Below, one piece after another: positions 19,483 through 32,479 of a stretch of 64,000 nucleotides of DNA; the first letter of the stretch is position 1; each line of letters opens with the position of its first letter. Made by a program: the position numbers and the translations under genes. Source of the stretch: Salvator merianae (taxonomy: Eukaryota; Chordata; Lepidosauria; Squamata; Teiidae); assembly GCA_003586115.2 (NCBI GenBank), contig QVOM02000029.1, forward strand, positions 23,736,829 through 23,800,828. The letters are read 5' to 3'. The notes under the pieces are model-generated. The model was not told the DNA's origin and ran no database searches. It saw only the letters and a program-made list of their open reading frames with translations.

Positions 19483-22001
19483 ATAGTTTGGAAAAGTTCC
19501 TTTTTCTATACTATAGCCTCCATCATCCATAGCTACAGTGGCTATTGGTTGCAGATCATGGGGGAAAAAAATAGAAAAAATGAGAGTGAGAGCAAGACAA
19601 TGAACCAAAGACAGGTTTGCTTCTTACTCTTTTCGTAGAATTTTAATCTGCAAAAAAATAAAATGGAGGGTAGAACATCATGCACAAAACGAAGTGATAT
19701 TTCGTTTTCTTATAAACACAGCAATCCAAACTGAACTGTATATACTGGCTGAGTTGCAGGCTTCTTCTTCTTCATTCTTCCTTTTAATTTCTGAAAACAT
19801 GCATTCCAGATTTGTGTCCTATGTTGCTATCCAATATGCATCAGTTCTATGGTGATATTAGACCTGTTATTGTTCTTTCAATATTCATTTGCTTTTTAAA
19901 ATAGCCTTTGAGTGATCTGTTTGATAAGAGACAACTTAGAAGAGAACTGTCTGTTGCTTTTTGCCAAGTTTGCAGATTTATTTTTCATAGTGCTTGGTAA
20001 AATTAATGTCAAAATTTGAAAATGCAAATTCTCCCACAAGTCATTATTTGTTTAGAAGAACCATTTAGGAGCTTTGCAAGCAAGTAGCCAATGATATCTG
20101 GCTAGGTGGCAGTAAATGTAAAGGAAAAGACAGACTCAAGTCAAACTTGAATCTTGGAAAGTACAAATACTGTGTTGTTCACAGTGTTACATGATCTCTT
20201 CTTATACTAGACACATGTAAATATACATGTCAGACAATCTCCAAAATTATTTGAGCCTTTAGATTCAAGTCTGGTTTTACAGCTGCTTCATGAATGAACT
20301 GATCACAGGGTATTTTAAGATGGGAAAGAATTACATATGTGCTATTAAAAAGAGGAGGATTTATTGTGAGGAAAAAGCCTAAATTCACATAAATAGGATT
20401 AAAATGAACAGAGACAGAAAAAATAAATAAAAACAAACAGATATGCACTTTCACAACTTCAGCTAAAAAACATTGAAATATTATGATAAGGCCCATTTCA
20501 AAGAGAAGCAAGTTAGTAGTTGCATTTGAGTTGCATCCAAGAAAGGAACTGGAACATTATCTCTACAGGAGTTCAGTTGTGTAAAACAATTAGTAAAGAA
20601 TTGCTTATGATCATGTGTGAAAGTTGGCATAGAAAGTGATTTAACCTGCAGTATTAAGCCATGAAATGATTTCTTAACACAGCTACCAATGGAGTGAGCT
20701 AGTGACTCGACCTGCTAATAGAATCACAAAAGATGCTAAGCCCGGATGCAATGAAATGACAGCCTAACTCCATCTTAGGTAATCAAATGGTCATTCCTTC
20801 CCTTCCCTAGATCCTGTGATTATAATGATAACACTGGCAATGTTTTGATTATTTTGTCTCTGAGCAAAAGCCAATTCACTCCTTTTATTTGGAAGGGGGT
20901 TGAAAAGGAACATCTAACTTACTAACTAAACCTATAGAAAGGGAAATCTGGAAAAAGCAAGGGATATACTGGAGGCCAATTATTTCTTGACTTTTATACT
21001 GTGATACTGAAGGGATGAGACAGGTTTTTGTAGAAATTTGGTACAATTAGGGGAGAAATGAAATTTACCAGACTCAATGGAATTGCAGCTTTGGAATTGA
21101 AGGAGCTTTCTTCTAGCACTTCTTCTAGATGGTCAACAATTGTGGTGCCAATAAGCAGTCAACGCCTGCAGCAATTAACTGGATTGAATGTATTTGTAAG
21201 GGAGCTCTAGAACACGTGGGATTTTGAAAAAAGGAGGGTTTGGTAAGACAAGGGGCATCTTTCTGGAACTTTTCCCAACCCTATCTCCACATTTCTGATT
21301 GAGAACATTGGGCCTGTTCACACTTGCAGCTAGCAAGCATCAAGAATGCTTGTTAGCCAAGTGCATTGTCACCTTGAGGAGCCCAAGCATCCACGAGCAG
21401 GTTTCCACCGCTCCCAAGCCAGATACCTGTAGAGCACTAATGTTGGCATTCAAGGTACTTGAACTTGTAACCCACAGCATACATGCATCTGAAGTTCAAG
21501 AGTGTCCAAGTGGAATGCCATTGGCTGTACAAACAAAATAATAAAATTTCCATGTGCTTCCTGGTAGCCTAGTTCCTAGGAATCCTTAAATGTACATAAT
21601 GCACCCATTCTCAAAAACTGCATCCCATGCAATTCTTCTTTCCTTATTGTTAATGGTTTTCTTAATCTTGACTTGTACCATCTCTCTTCCTATATTTCTA
21701 ATGCAGCCATGCAATGTATATGTATCTTCTGTTTTACTAACCCAAAGTCTTCTGTGTTCATAAATAGCTGGTCATTTGCTCTTTAAGACTTGGGAAGAAA
21801 AGTGGAGTGGAACATTAAACAGAAATCCTCCATACTCTAGACTAGGATCCCTGGTGTTTGACATCCAGCTAGATCTTGTTTAATGAAATGCTCATATGCT
21901 AGCTCATCCATACTACAGTTCCCATTATGGAAAATACTGTAGGATTTATTAGTGCAAACAAAAGCCATAACCTAGAGACAACAGAGAGCCTATGCTAGGA
22001 A
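19483..22001. other. AT-rich stretch with one short TIR fragment
   Basis: Nothing recognised except 21310-21430, described separately. Open frames here are short and have no recognisable family. Confidence 0.45.
21310..21430. mobile_element. Terminal fragment of a family B element
   Basis: It starts GGGCCTGTTCACACTTGC, then a hairpin (GCTAGCAAGCATC with GAATGCTTGTTAGC), then GCAGGTTTCCACCGCTCCC. The same order occurs at 43973-44090. Only one end is visible. Confidence 0.5.
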
Positions 22002-22009
22002 GTCCTAGT

Positions 22010-22449
22010 TAGAAATGTGGAAATCCAGTTCAAATTCAAATGAATTAAATGGTTCAGACTGAACCAGTTCAATTTGAATCAAAACAGTCCCTGCTCTTAA
22101 GGGGCTAATTCAATTCAAACCGAACCAGAGTTGCTCAGTTGAACAGAATGGCTCAATTTCAACAGTTTAAGTTTGACTGCATCTTAACTTTAAATAGGAT
22201 CTTTAAAACAAACAAACAAAAAAAACTTTTTATCATGAAAATAGAATACAAAAAGCACTGTACAATTCTTAAAATTACACCTGCGTGATACTCAACATAT
22301 CACTAACTGTAAACATATAACAATAATAGTAGGCAGAGTAGTTACACCTTGTTTTCAATGTATTACTAATGGTTTAATTTTAACATCAAACTGTTTGTGA
22401 ACTGTTTGACCTCAGTTCTAGATCAAACCTGAATTTGTGCAAATCTCTA
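22010..22449. mobile_element. Degenerate hAT-like element
   Basis: The left end TAGAAATGTGGAAAT and right end ATTTGTGCAAATCTCTA are inverted partners resembling the TAGGGATGTGCA ends of the element at 54705. Flanks GTCCTAGT (22002-22009) and GTTCTAGA (22450-22457) agree at 6 of 8 positions, as expected for a decayed 8-bp hAT TSD. The interior is rich in words such as GTTCAAATT and TTTGAAT and has no transposase. Confidence 0.5.
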
Positions 22450-22457
22450 GTTCTAGA

Positions 22458-24127
22458 TTCTAAAGTCTAGCCTGCAGGCATTAGTTTCTTTCAATTCTAA
22501 CAGCAGTTTAGCATCAATATATACACTTTTTTTCTTCCTACTGCTTTTCTCATGTGTGTTTAAGCCTATGATATGCATCCCTCATCTGTTTGCTGTTTTG
22601 AGTAGTTATGGTCCTGACTTAACACCAGTATACATAAGGGTTACGAGTTAGTAGTTTTTAAATGTTATCTGCGCTTGTTTCAATTCATCTTGAATTTTTT
22701 TGTTTTATGTTTATTTTAGTGTTTTGTAAATTGTTATGGTCATTTGACTGATTAATAAACTTATTAGTTCAGTATAAGCAGCAATAGCTGCACAGCTCAG
22801 AATAGCTTGCAGTGTGCTCCTGGTTTTGCAAGCAATCAGTAAACTTGATATTTGGTTAGCTCTGTATATACAGTGCCTGGAAGAACACCAATGGCTAGGA
22901 GCAGGCAAACGACGGTGATTAGGATCTATTGGTATGTACTGCACATGCACACAATTAGTATGCATGTACTGCAAAATCACCATAATTTACAAAAAAAAAA
23001 CCACCCTGATTTTTTTGCTTTTTTTATAGGTTGCAGATATGGAGTTGTCATTTTCAAGTTGGTCCAAGTCAGGCAACAGTTGCTAGGGTGAGGAGTTAGA
23101 TTCACTTATCTGAGCAACAGACAGGATTTTTTTAAAAAAAAGATAATAGCAATGACTTGTGCACTTTTGCTAGGCGCCAACTGTCTCAGCAGGGAACCAT
23201 TACTGCAGTGACTTAGCCAAGAGAAAGTTTATCGCTCCTTTGTACTGAAGTTAAGTTGCACTTTCCACTCGATTTTACATTGCAAAGTGTAGCTCTGGAG
23301 TGAGGAGAATTCTGGCAATGATTACCTTTTTTTTAACTTGAATGAATGAATGAAATTTTGTTAAGCTCTTTGACTAGAAATATTGGCTTAAAAAGTGAAC
23401 TAACAGATCAAAAGCAAAAGCAAAAATAGGACGGACGACTTACGCTAAACATTCACAATTGTTTCTTTGCATTTTGGCTAATATTGTGGCCATGTCTTCA
23501 CTAAGGAGTCACCCACTGCCAGCTGAGAAAGTGCCTGCTGCCAGTCATCTCCATTTACAGTGGCAGGAGACAACTTGCTGTCACTGTGCTGTTGCATTCC
23601 CAGGTGCACTCATAGACAGGAGCACCATTGGTGCAGGGTGCAATTTTGCACCATAATTGGAGTCACTTCTGTTTGCTGCTGAAAAAGCACCTCTTCTCTC
23701 AGAAGCGCAGATGGAAAAGGCATCTTTCTTAGTAGTAATCATGGGTAAGTCTTCCTTGCACCACCACAGAATTCACTTTATCAGGTAAGTAAAGACCCTA
23801 ACCCAAGTGTAGTGTGTATTAATATTATGTGTATGATTTTTTTTTAAAAAAATGCTTATTAATTATTAAATTTAAGATCAAACACAGTACACAAGATAAG
23901 TGAAAGAAAGGAGTGCCCACACATTAAATGAACCACTTTGAAAGCCTATCTCACAAAAAGAAGTTGCACAATGATGCAATATTCTTTTAAAGTCAATTCT
24001 GTCAATCAATAATGTTTTTATAGTTCAACACACTTGCCTGTTTTTGATCTCCTCTGAAGCTTATGTTTACATAAAACAAAGTGTTCAGACTCTCTAAATA
24101 CTGAGGGTAGTGATGGAGTAAGTTACA

Positions 24128-24128
<1 letters not shown>
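22458..24128. other. AT-rich stretch without clear features
   Basis: No gene found. 23480-23780 has GC-rich words (CACCATTGGTGCAGGGTGCA) and may be an old dispersed repeat, but no end was identified. Confidence 0.4.

Positions 24129-24165
<37 letters not shown>
24129..24165. repeat. (TG)n microsatellite
   Basis: About 18 uninterrupted TG units. Confidence 0.95.
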
Positions 24166-24166
<1 letters not shown>

Positions 24167-24179
24167 TAAATTTACTGGA

Positions 24180-24990
24180 GTATTTATAATCTGCCCTTCA
24201 TCCAAAGGTCCTAGGATGGATCACAACATTAAAAATATAGAAAACATAAAACAGTCTAAAACATACTTTAAAATACAACCCTCCTTCCCTGTCAAGACAA
24301 TACTCAGAGGAAGCTAAACATCATAAGACTGTGTGAAAGGGGTTGCTTTAACAGGCAGTGGAGGCCATTTAATGTTGGAATTTGACATACCTTGAGAGTG
24401 ATGCTGTTCCAAAATCTGGGGAATACCAACATGTCATCCGAGAGTAGTGGACTACAAAAAGGCTTCACCTGTGATCTTAATATTGGGACAGGTTTATATG
24501 AGAGAAGGTTCTCTTTCAGATATTCAGGGCTGAAGGCATTTAGGACTTTGTATGTTAACATCAACAGTTAGAATAGAGCTCATGAAGGCTTGTTCCAGCA
24601 GCTACATTTAGCTATTAAAGAGCAAAGAGGACAGAACTCCACATGAGCAATTCTAAGGCATTGAACAAAAGTCCTCATTGCTAATTCTGGAGCCTGTCTT
24701 GGAGATAGAAAGAAAACCACTGTAAAACAATGCCTCCAAGTCCCAGTCCCCGAAGTTTCTCCACAAGATGCCATGGTCAATGGTATCAAAGGCTGTTGAC
24801 ACATCTAGAAGAACCAACAGGGTTGAATTACCATTGTCCCTCTCTTAATAAGGATTATCCATCAAGGTGACCAAGGCAGTCTCAGTGCCAAATCCCCACC
24901 TGAAACAAGATAGAAATGGATCTAGATTATCTGTTTCCTCCAAGCTTGCCTGCATTTGGTAGCCACCATGCCTTCCAGCCCGAAAAGTGA
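24180..24990 (-). mobile_element. L2 LINE remnant: RT fragment, C-terminus and tail
   Basis: On the minus strand, the high-coordinate end encodes a broken RT segment resembling FQVGIWH, then LLDVSTAFDTIDHGILWRNF in parts around 24740-24830. 24304-24564 is open and encodes TYKVLNAFSPEYLKENLL, PVPILRSQ and FPRFWNSITLKV, matching the L2 C-terminal pattern (PEYL, LRS, WNSLP). The 3' tail at 24180-24260 is A-rich and includes a reverse-oriented GGACCTTTGG-type motif. Frame breaks and an internal deletion separate the parts. Confidence 0.7.
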
Positions 24991-25995
24991 ATATTCATAC
25001 CTCTCTCTTTAACTTCTCTCTTGGGATCCGGTGCTGGCACTAACAGAAGCAGAGTCAGTCTAGGGCTTTCAAAAAGTTTTAATATGTAGTCCCTACCATA
25101 AAAGCCATTAAAAAAACAAATAGTTTAAAAGAAAAACCTAACACCACTAACTCCAGGCCTCTAACTGGTGATTCCCTTAGGCCTTGGTCTCCTCTTGCTT
25201 AAAAGCTGCCTGGCTATACCCCAACAGTCCTGATGTAGCTGTTTCTGCCTAATCACAGCTCCCTAGCTAGTCCAATCAGGTAACTGATCTTCAGGTAGGT
25301 TGAGAAACAGAAATAGAAGCAGATAGAAATTATCCTGTTAGAAGACGGTAACAGATGGTACAGCAAGTTGGCAGTCATATGATGATATTCTATTTCTTTA
25401 GTTGGTCTTTGATCACATCTCTAGATCAGATCACAAATTCTGTATTCCAGTCCAATAAGCACCTGTACCCCATTTTGTGCTATAGCATCACATCAGAAGA
25501 AAGAATCATAACTGTGGGATCATAACTTCAATGAATTTCAGAATCACACATGGTTCCACTTCACCTGACAAGGTTTAATTGTATCAGTAATTTCCACTAC
25601 TTTGTTTCCAACTGGAACTATGCCAGGGCTTTGTTCACTCTATTTCTGTGTTCTCAGATGTTAAGCCACAGTTTCCCTTGTAGCTGTGAGATAAGACCAT
25701 TCAGGGGGCAGTAATCATTTTGCTTATACAGACAAACAGAGACACGTATGTAGTGGTATAAAGGAGAAGACAGAGATAGATGATTAAGAGAAAGGATTGG
25801 AGTACAAATGTCCATATTCTCAGATTTATTCTATTGCTTTAGAGTACATGAGACAACACAACCCCAGTGAAGTCACAGTCCTTGTGAGGAACAGAAGCAC
25901 TGGGCAACTCATCACCTCACAGACAGGAAGATCGAAGCATTTATCTGTCCAGTTCCCCAGATACCTCAGCCATGTGGATGGTTCCTTTGCCTTCA
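24991..25995. other. Unannotated stretch
   Basis: No recognisable frame or repeat end was found. Composition is moderately AT-rich. Confidence 0.4.
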
Positions 25996-26229
25996 GGCCT
26001 ATTTGTGGGTGCAGATGTTGCACTGCTACTGCTCAGCACAGCTGCAACTGCAACTGCAGCTTTGACTGTGCATTCGCTCTATGTCCCAGTCACCACAGCA
26101 GCAGCCAGATGTTTCCCTGACCACTGTCATGGCATGGGCTGCCAGCATTTGCACTGTGAGTGCTGGTAGCCCTTTACCAGGATGTCCAGTCCTCGCAGTG
26201 TGAATGGTTGTTGCACTGCAGAAAGGCCC
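25996..26229. mobile_element. TIR element related to family A
   Basis: It starts GGCCTATTTGTGGGTGCAG and ends TTGCACTGCAGAAAGGCCC. Flanks are TCA and TGA. Interior words (CAACTGCAGC, GTCATGGCATGGGCTGCCAG) resemble family A. Boundaries are approximate. Confidence 0.45.
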
Positions 26230-27599
26230 TGAAACTGAAACAGCTATCTCAAAAAGTCAAATGTATGAGGTTTACTATATTCCACACAGTCCCAACTATA
26301 TAAACAGTGTGAATCATCTCATCTAACTCTTATTCAATTTTAAATGATAACTGGGCTTCAAAGCAGGGTAGTTATGTTAACTACTATAATCAGCTAATTC
26401 AGCTGTGTATCTGCTTGTAAATACAAGGGAAATCCCATGTCTTAGTCCAAGAAAATATAACATTAAGAGCCATTTCTCCCAAATCATAATTCCATACACA
26501 TTTGATACCTCGGTACACGAGGACATGCTAAGCATTGTTTTAAACAAATCTCTGAATTTAACATTATTCTCTGATGTGAATAAATCTGCTGGGTGCATGA
26601 ATATCAGAGTACAGAATTCATAGAAAATTCTTTGCTGGATCTTTCATTGCAATATGGAGGGGGAAAATCATCTTTTGAAACAGCTATTTGCATTAGATAG
26701 TAATCCTGCTTAAAACCAATAGGGGTGATCTTCTTGGGGCAAATGGCAGCTTCAAATATATGCTTTCATTTCAGAGCCAAAACTTGAAAGAAAAGATTTG
26801 CTCTATATCCCCTGCACTCACACACTACAGTCCTTATAACCATCAGTAGATGCTATTTCCATTTTATTAAACATGCCAATTTAATGCAAAGACACATGCA
26901 ATGTTAAGTCCATGTGGCCCTTGGATAGAAGCATAATATGAGTGCACAAGAGAAGTTGAAAATAAGCATAATGAGAGCATTTGACAGGCAGTCAGAAGCA
27001 GAAGCAAAGATCTCCCCATTGACATGCCGAAGTTATAAAGACAGATTGCCTCTAATTTTAAAGGTCATTCTGTTTGTTTGAAGGGAATAGAATATTATTA
27101 TTTTTTTATTGGTGGATCATCACTTAGCCTTTCAAATGATGCCAGGTTTACAAACTCAGTGCGTGTGTGCATACAATAAAGTAGAAAGAATCCTGCAAAT
27201 AAGTGTCTTTGACCTTTTTGATTATTTTGAAGAAAATAGAATACTCCAAATCTAACAAACCTTTCTATTTTTAACAGGAAAAATATTGTGTGGGACAAAT
27301 AAAATAACCCTCACCAGCCCAGTACATATCTTTTGAACATTAACTTCCATTAATGTGCCACACAAAACATTTCTTAGTGAAGGCTGCAGGAAACAATGCA
27401 ATAGGACATTGCATGAGCAGACTATCCAGTCTCTGAAACGGTATCTTCCCAGTGGTAGCATTAGGGTTATATTGCACAGGGGTGAGCTGCAGATAGTCAA
27501 GGAGATGACTTGTTCAAAGTGTGCACAAGCCATCCATAAGGCGAGAGACATGGTGAGACAGAACCACACCATCTCACTCAGGCTTCTGCATTATGGTAT
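26230..27599. other. Unannotated stretch
   Basis: The plus-strand frame at 27355-27618 and the minus-strand frame at 27252-27572 overlap and neither is recognised; they may be part of the LINE remnant that follows. Confidence 0.4.
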
Positions 27600-28265
27600 G
27601 CGGCTCAACTCTTCATAGCCTTAAAGATGAACAGTGCCACTCGTAGGGTAGTGTGCTTATCTAACCCACTAAGTATTGGATGTAGTTTTGCCTTATTGCC
27701 AGGAAATTGATGGTTCTCTAGAAGGGGGATTAAATATCGGTCCCTGATGCCATTATATAGACAGCATTCCAAGAAGAAATGCATCAAATTTTCTGGGACA
27801 ATGTCACCACATATTCAGTATCTTTTGTGGCAGGAAATATTCTGGAAGCGACCCAGCTTTGTCATGATGTGCAGCTGATCAAACCTCACTTCTGTGAATA
27901 TTTTACAAAGTTGGGAAGGCAAAGAGAAAGTGTGGTAGTTCTCTAGATTAACATGTTGTTTAAAGTAGAGAGATAAGGGGTGGCTCTAGCTTGTGCAATG
28001 GCTGCCGAGTCATTTTGAGCTGCCATGTCCAGAGCACGTTAGTGGAGGACTGTCCTGGCCTTGGTACCTAAGCTGCTCAGAGTTTGTAGAGACAAGCCCA
28101 GATGGAGAGCTTGGGAAAGGGTGCATGTAAATATACTGCCATAGGGGCTTCTAGATGTTTAGACACTCTACTCCTGAGTAGAAGTTCCCCCCAACATCCA
28201 TGTTGATGTTGCCTGAGTTTCAAGATAATGATAAGCCATCTTATATTTCTGCAGCATGACACATA
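27600..28265 (-). mobile_element. LINE-like C-terminal remnant
   Basis: The minus strand 27605-27787 encodes MHFFLECCLYNGIRDRYLI, like the HxLLxCxxYxxxR pattern near the C-terminus of many LINE ORFs. Just upstream, after frame breaks, is FTEVRFDQLHIMTKLGRF. The clade could not be assigned and the start is unclear. Confidence 0.4.
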
Positions 28266-29611
28266 CCATTCTTAGAAGCTATGACTAATATTCTGGGTTC
28301 ATAAGGACTTTAAAAAAAAAAAAAGCAAGCACACAATCACTGAAGCCACTTTACAAATTATTGTGTGGTATTACCTGACTCTGGTATTCTTTATCCTCAA
28401 AAATATAAAACTGATATGTTGGACCCACAATAAAATGTTGCAAAGTGAATGCTCTGTGCAGGTATTAACAATCATATTTATTGGTGCACAGTATCCCTTT
28501 TCCTTCAGGTTTGCCTCATTATTCTACAGGTAAAAGAGTTGTTGTGATTTGGGTTGTGAAGAAGGAATTTAGCTTGACAGGCGTAGCTCATGCTATGCTT
28601 TTTTATGTATACACGATTAAAGTCAGTTTAGCATGGATAATGTAGGCAAAAGCTGACACTTATTAAGAGCTCAATATGCTCATCTGTTTCTGGATAAGAA
28701 TCCATTGGATGTTTCTAAATAGCATGTGCCTAGACTGTGAAAAAGAGCTTTCACTAATTTATTACAAGAGAATCTGTGTAACAGAATCTTATAACTTAAC
28801 TACTCCACAGATTTGTAAATGATTTCTATAAATACTGACTCAGGATCCTATTCAGTAAACAGTTTCTCATAAATGCTTCCTAAAGGTTTTCCTAAAATGC
28901 TTTATCACAGCATGCTTCAACATTGTGGGGGTCATTTAGGCACCAACAGAATAAAAGTCATAAGGTGAACAGAAGTAGGTTCTCATTTCATGCTATGATT
29001 TCTATCCCAACACATCCAGTTGGAGCAACCTAAAACTGCAGATAGCATTTCCATTCTTTCAATCATAATCTGGATTACAAGCAGGTTTTTCAGGGAAAAG
29101 ATTTTCAGGCAAGCAGGTTTTTCAGGGAAAAGATTTTTAAAAAGAGTTGCTCCCCCTCCAGGCTCCAGTGTGGTTGCTTTACAAGGAAAAATCCCCAAAG
29201 CCCCCTTTTGAAGCTTCTGGGAAAATGCTATTGCCATCATCATTATCACCTCACTGTCCAGTTGATGCTTATGACCAGTTTGGTACTCTGATAATTGGAT
29301 TCTTCCCAAGGACCAAGGATAACCAATGGCATTTGTGCAGAATGCATTCAATTTTCCCAGGAATGCTGACATTTGTAACTGACACATGGCAGCTTTATCA
29401 ATGCCCAGGGGTTATGAGATTGTTCCAGTTCTTTTGAAACTGCACCAAGGACACCTAATTATTGACATAATTATCACCTTACTCTGCCACAGACCCTCCT
29501 TTTCAGTTTGCAGGTCTTTGTACCTGGTGATATTTTCTGGCTGTATTTCTGCAGCTCTATCACTACATACTACCACATTAATAATCCATGTATGAAAATC
29601 ACACAGTGTTT
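28266..29611. other. Unannotated stretch
   Basis: Includes an A-run near 28311 and a local direct repeat (AGCAGGTTTTTCAGGGAAAA at 29079 and again at 29113). No gene recognised. Confidence 0.4.
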
Positions 29612-30665
29612 TGGCCTTTTCCAATCACTTTTTTGATCTTATGGTTTCATCATCATCATCATCATCATCATTATTATTATTGCTTTCTGGAGAATTATAC
29701 TTTTTACTGATGTTCCAGTGGATTATAGCTGCCTCTTTATCAGGCCTCTCTTTATAGACAGTTTGCACTATCTTCTTGCAGTTACAGATTAGGAGTTCTA
29801 CTGTTTCCTTAGCCTCTTTGCACAAGCAGTATTTGCTGACATTATACAATTTTTCAGTCTTTGTTTTAATGGCATTTGTGTGAAGGGTTTGCTTCTGTGC
29901 TGCAAATATGAAAACTTATGCCTCCTTCTTTACTGTCATGTTTTTAAAATGCTATCAACTTTCTGATAGATTGCACTGAAGCATTGGCTAGGAAATGACT
30001 TATTTTTTTCCATTCATCTCTTTGGAGTTTGAGCTGTTTCTTTCTGTAGATCTCTTGTTCTACTTGTCCAATAATTTTTCATTACTAACTACCTTCATTA
30101 ATTCTTCTTGACTAACCTTGATATATTCCACTTATCCTCTTTTTCTTTCTTCAGTTGTCTGGACTACAGTATTCCCTATATGCTTTCTTTCAGGGGACAT
30201 TCCCTGTCAAAAACAGTACAGGGATACAGGGCAGGAGTTAGAGTCATTTTTATTCCCATCTTCTGATCCAGTCCATCTAGTTCTGTTTGTGTCCAGTCTA
30301 CATTTTTTGTATCTGAGGATTGGGATAGCCCAAATATTGATAGTCTTAATGATGTAAACTTCACTTTGAATTGAATGATCTTTCTGACTCTTTGGATGTA
30401 TTCCTTGCTGACCTTTATTTTGAATGTTACTTAAATATTTATAACTTTCTTGACATGAGACTTTTTAATGTCTTTTTCATGAAGCAGTTTAATTCCTTCT
30501 GTGTTTATCATTTTTATGTGATTAGAGGTCACTGCTGCATTTTTCTCTAATTCAAATTCCATGGCAGTATCATTACTGTACATCCAAACTGCATTAATCA
30601 GCAAGTCGGCTTCACATGCCGAGGTTCCATACACTTTCAAACCATCCATATAAAGAAGATGGGAT
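29612..30665 (-). mobile_element. R4/Dong-like LINE remnant
   Basis: On the minus strand, 30431-30660 encodes YMDGLKVYGTSACEADLLIN and FSND-like MYSNDTAMEFELEKNAAV, the RT active-site block and the following thumb. Next come KEYIQRVRKI and VDWTQTELDGLDQK (30176-30364). The C-terminal part (29625-29849) encodes YCLCKEAKETVELLICNCKK and IIHWNISKKY, resembling the CxxC...H...C cluster of LINEs with a restriction-like endonuclease. The second Asp of YMDD is Gly, so the RT would be inactive, and stops are present. The R4/Dong placement is from memory of the family pattern; an R2-like relative is possible. Confidence 0.6.
29648..29685. repeat. (TCA)n(TTA)n microsatellite
   Basis: About seven TCA units followed by four TTA units, inside the LINE remnant. 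Confidence 0.9.
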
Positions 30666-30775
30666 ATTCTAGGGAACTCTTTTCAGTGGCACTCCAGGAA
30701 GCTCTTCTGGAAGTGGTGTACCAATGAAAAATGCCATCCTGGAAACTGCAAAGGCAAGGAACTTTCATTACTAGC
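30666..30775 (-). mobile_element. Fragment of dispersed family E
   Basis: The reverse complement (CTTTGCAGTTTCCAGGATGG followed by CACTTCCAGAAG and CTTCCTGGAGTGCCAC) matches 45260-45350. Ends not seen. Confidence 0.5.
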
Positions 30776-31015
30776 CTTTGCAGTTATTTGCCTCTGAAAG
30801 TTCTTTGGAGGATCTCTGGTAGGGGCTGGAGTGGGATGGGCAGTCTGAACAAGGATGATTCTATCCTGCTGTAGCAGCAATCCATCTCAACATGAGATGG
30901 GTTATTTGTTTGTGGACAGCCATGAAGTTGCTCTGGTGGCAGGAATTTAATAAGCTGTTTCCTTGCCCTGTCCTGCTCTCTTCCTCTGGCCATCTAGCTC
31001 TGGCCTATAGGTTCA

Positions 31016-31500
31016 TATCTTGCCAACAACATCTCCACAGTCTGTAAGGATCATGCAGATGTGTGTCTGGATCACAGAGTTTTGAAGTCCATATGCACTA
31101 TGGGAGGACATACATTGACATGAAATGTGATGGCTGCACACCTGGCCCTTTCCTGGGTGTGGAAACCACATATAGGAGTGCTCTAGAAGGAGATGAGTTT
31201 AAAGTGGTCTCCCATGCAGGCCAGGTTGGTCCCCATTTCTGTTGCCATTATGCATAGAGGTGGTAGCCTCAGAAGCAGCCCAAGCCTCCCTTTTGGGGCT
31301 GTTTCCAGGGGCCTGGCAAACCCTGGGCTGTAACATAAAGGACAGGGAACCTTAGTTCCCCAACTTTGAAGCTAGGTTGTGTCTAGCCCACCATTATAAA
31401 GATGGTGCCAGGGTATTCCACATGGCCCACTTTATTTATGCCCTGGAATACTTTCTCATGGGTAGAACCATTCTTTGTAACATGTGCCTGTAACACAGGG
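31016..31500 (+). mobile_element. Possible family D fragment
   Basis: Contains GGGAACCTTAGTTCCCCAAC and AAGATGGTGCCAGGGTATTCC, the same order as the right part of the D copies at 9290-9420 and 63470-63570. The left part is not clearly aligned. Confidence 0.35.
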
Positions 31501-32144
31501 AGTTTACCTTATTCTGTACCATTCACAGCAAATGTGAACAAGTATATTTATTTCTACTTCAAAGGTTAAAACAGGTGTACCTTTAAATAATGGAAAGGGA
31601 AAAATAGGTGAGAAGTCAGATGTCAGTGTCCATTAACATTTCCATTTTATAGATAATAGTTTGGACCAACATACAGTCATTTCTATTTGTGTCATTCTCT
31701 GGTTATGAACTGGGAATCAATTGCAGTTGGGAATCAATCAATCACATTGTGATTCAATACTTAATTAAAAGCAAATTCCCTCCCTGGCACTGGTATCAGA
31801 AAGAATGAATCATTTTTAAGTACTTCAGTGTTATGCATCACTCTTGTTCCCAAGCAGTTTGACATAAACGTGACAAGAGGGGCTTAAGAAGGTGTTGTGT
31901 TCTTCTTTGAGAAAACAAGATAAGCTGACAGAAAGTGGAACATGGTGTGATCTTCTGTTCATTTGTTCTTACTGATACCTATCTCGAAGCTTAGAATGAC
32001 TGTGAATTTGTTGTTAACCCTTCCATTCAACCTTAGATTACCAGTGTGGCATCCATGGAAAAAGGAGCTTTGATGAATGTTGGTATCCACAATGATTCTA
32101 TGGCTGCATCCACACAAAATAATAATGAAAAGTGACTCAAAGGT
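31501..32144. other. Unannotated AT-rich stretch
   Basis: Nothing recognised. Confidence 0.4.
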
Positions 32145-32291
32145 AGCTTAGAGGTGGGGACATACACATGCCAGTGCCTTAATCCACATCAACAACCAGA
32201 AAACATACTTCTAAAATGCATTCTCTGTCTTTTAATGTGGATTAGGGGTGGGCTGGGAACACTATTGCTCATATGCTCTCACCTCTAAGCT
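32145..32291. repeat. Foldback repeat
   Basis: AGCTTAGAGGTG at 32145-32156 pairs with CACCTCTAAGCT at 32280-32291, and CCTTAATCCACAT at 32177-32189 pairs with ATGTGGATTAGG at 32235-32246. Two nested arms suggest a small palindromic transposon. No TSD was resolved. Confidence 0.55.
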
Positions 32292-32479
32292 GATGCTGAG
32301 ATGCTTTAAAAAAATGGGGAGATGCAACTTCTGCTCCCAATATTGACCATCATGAAGCAATGAGAGTGGTTACTCTTTTCCTCTTGAAAAAGAGATTCAG
32401 ATAGGCAGCCAAACAAACAGCATATGAAAAGTATAAGGTGGGAAGTGAATAGTCTGTGATATTGGGTAACAAAGTGACT

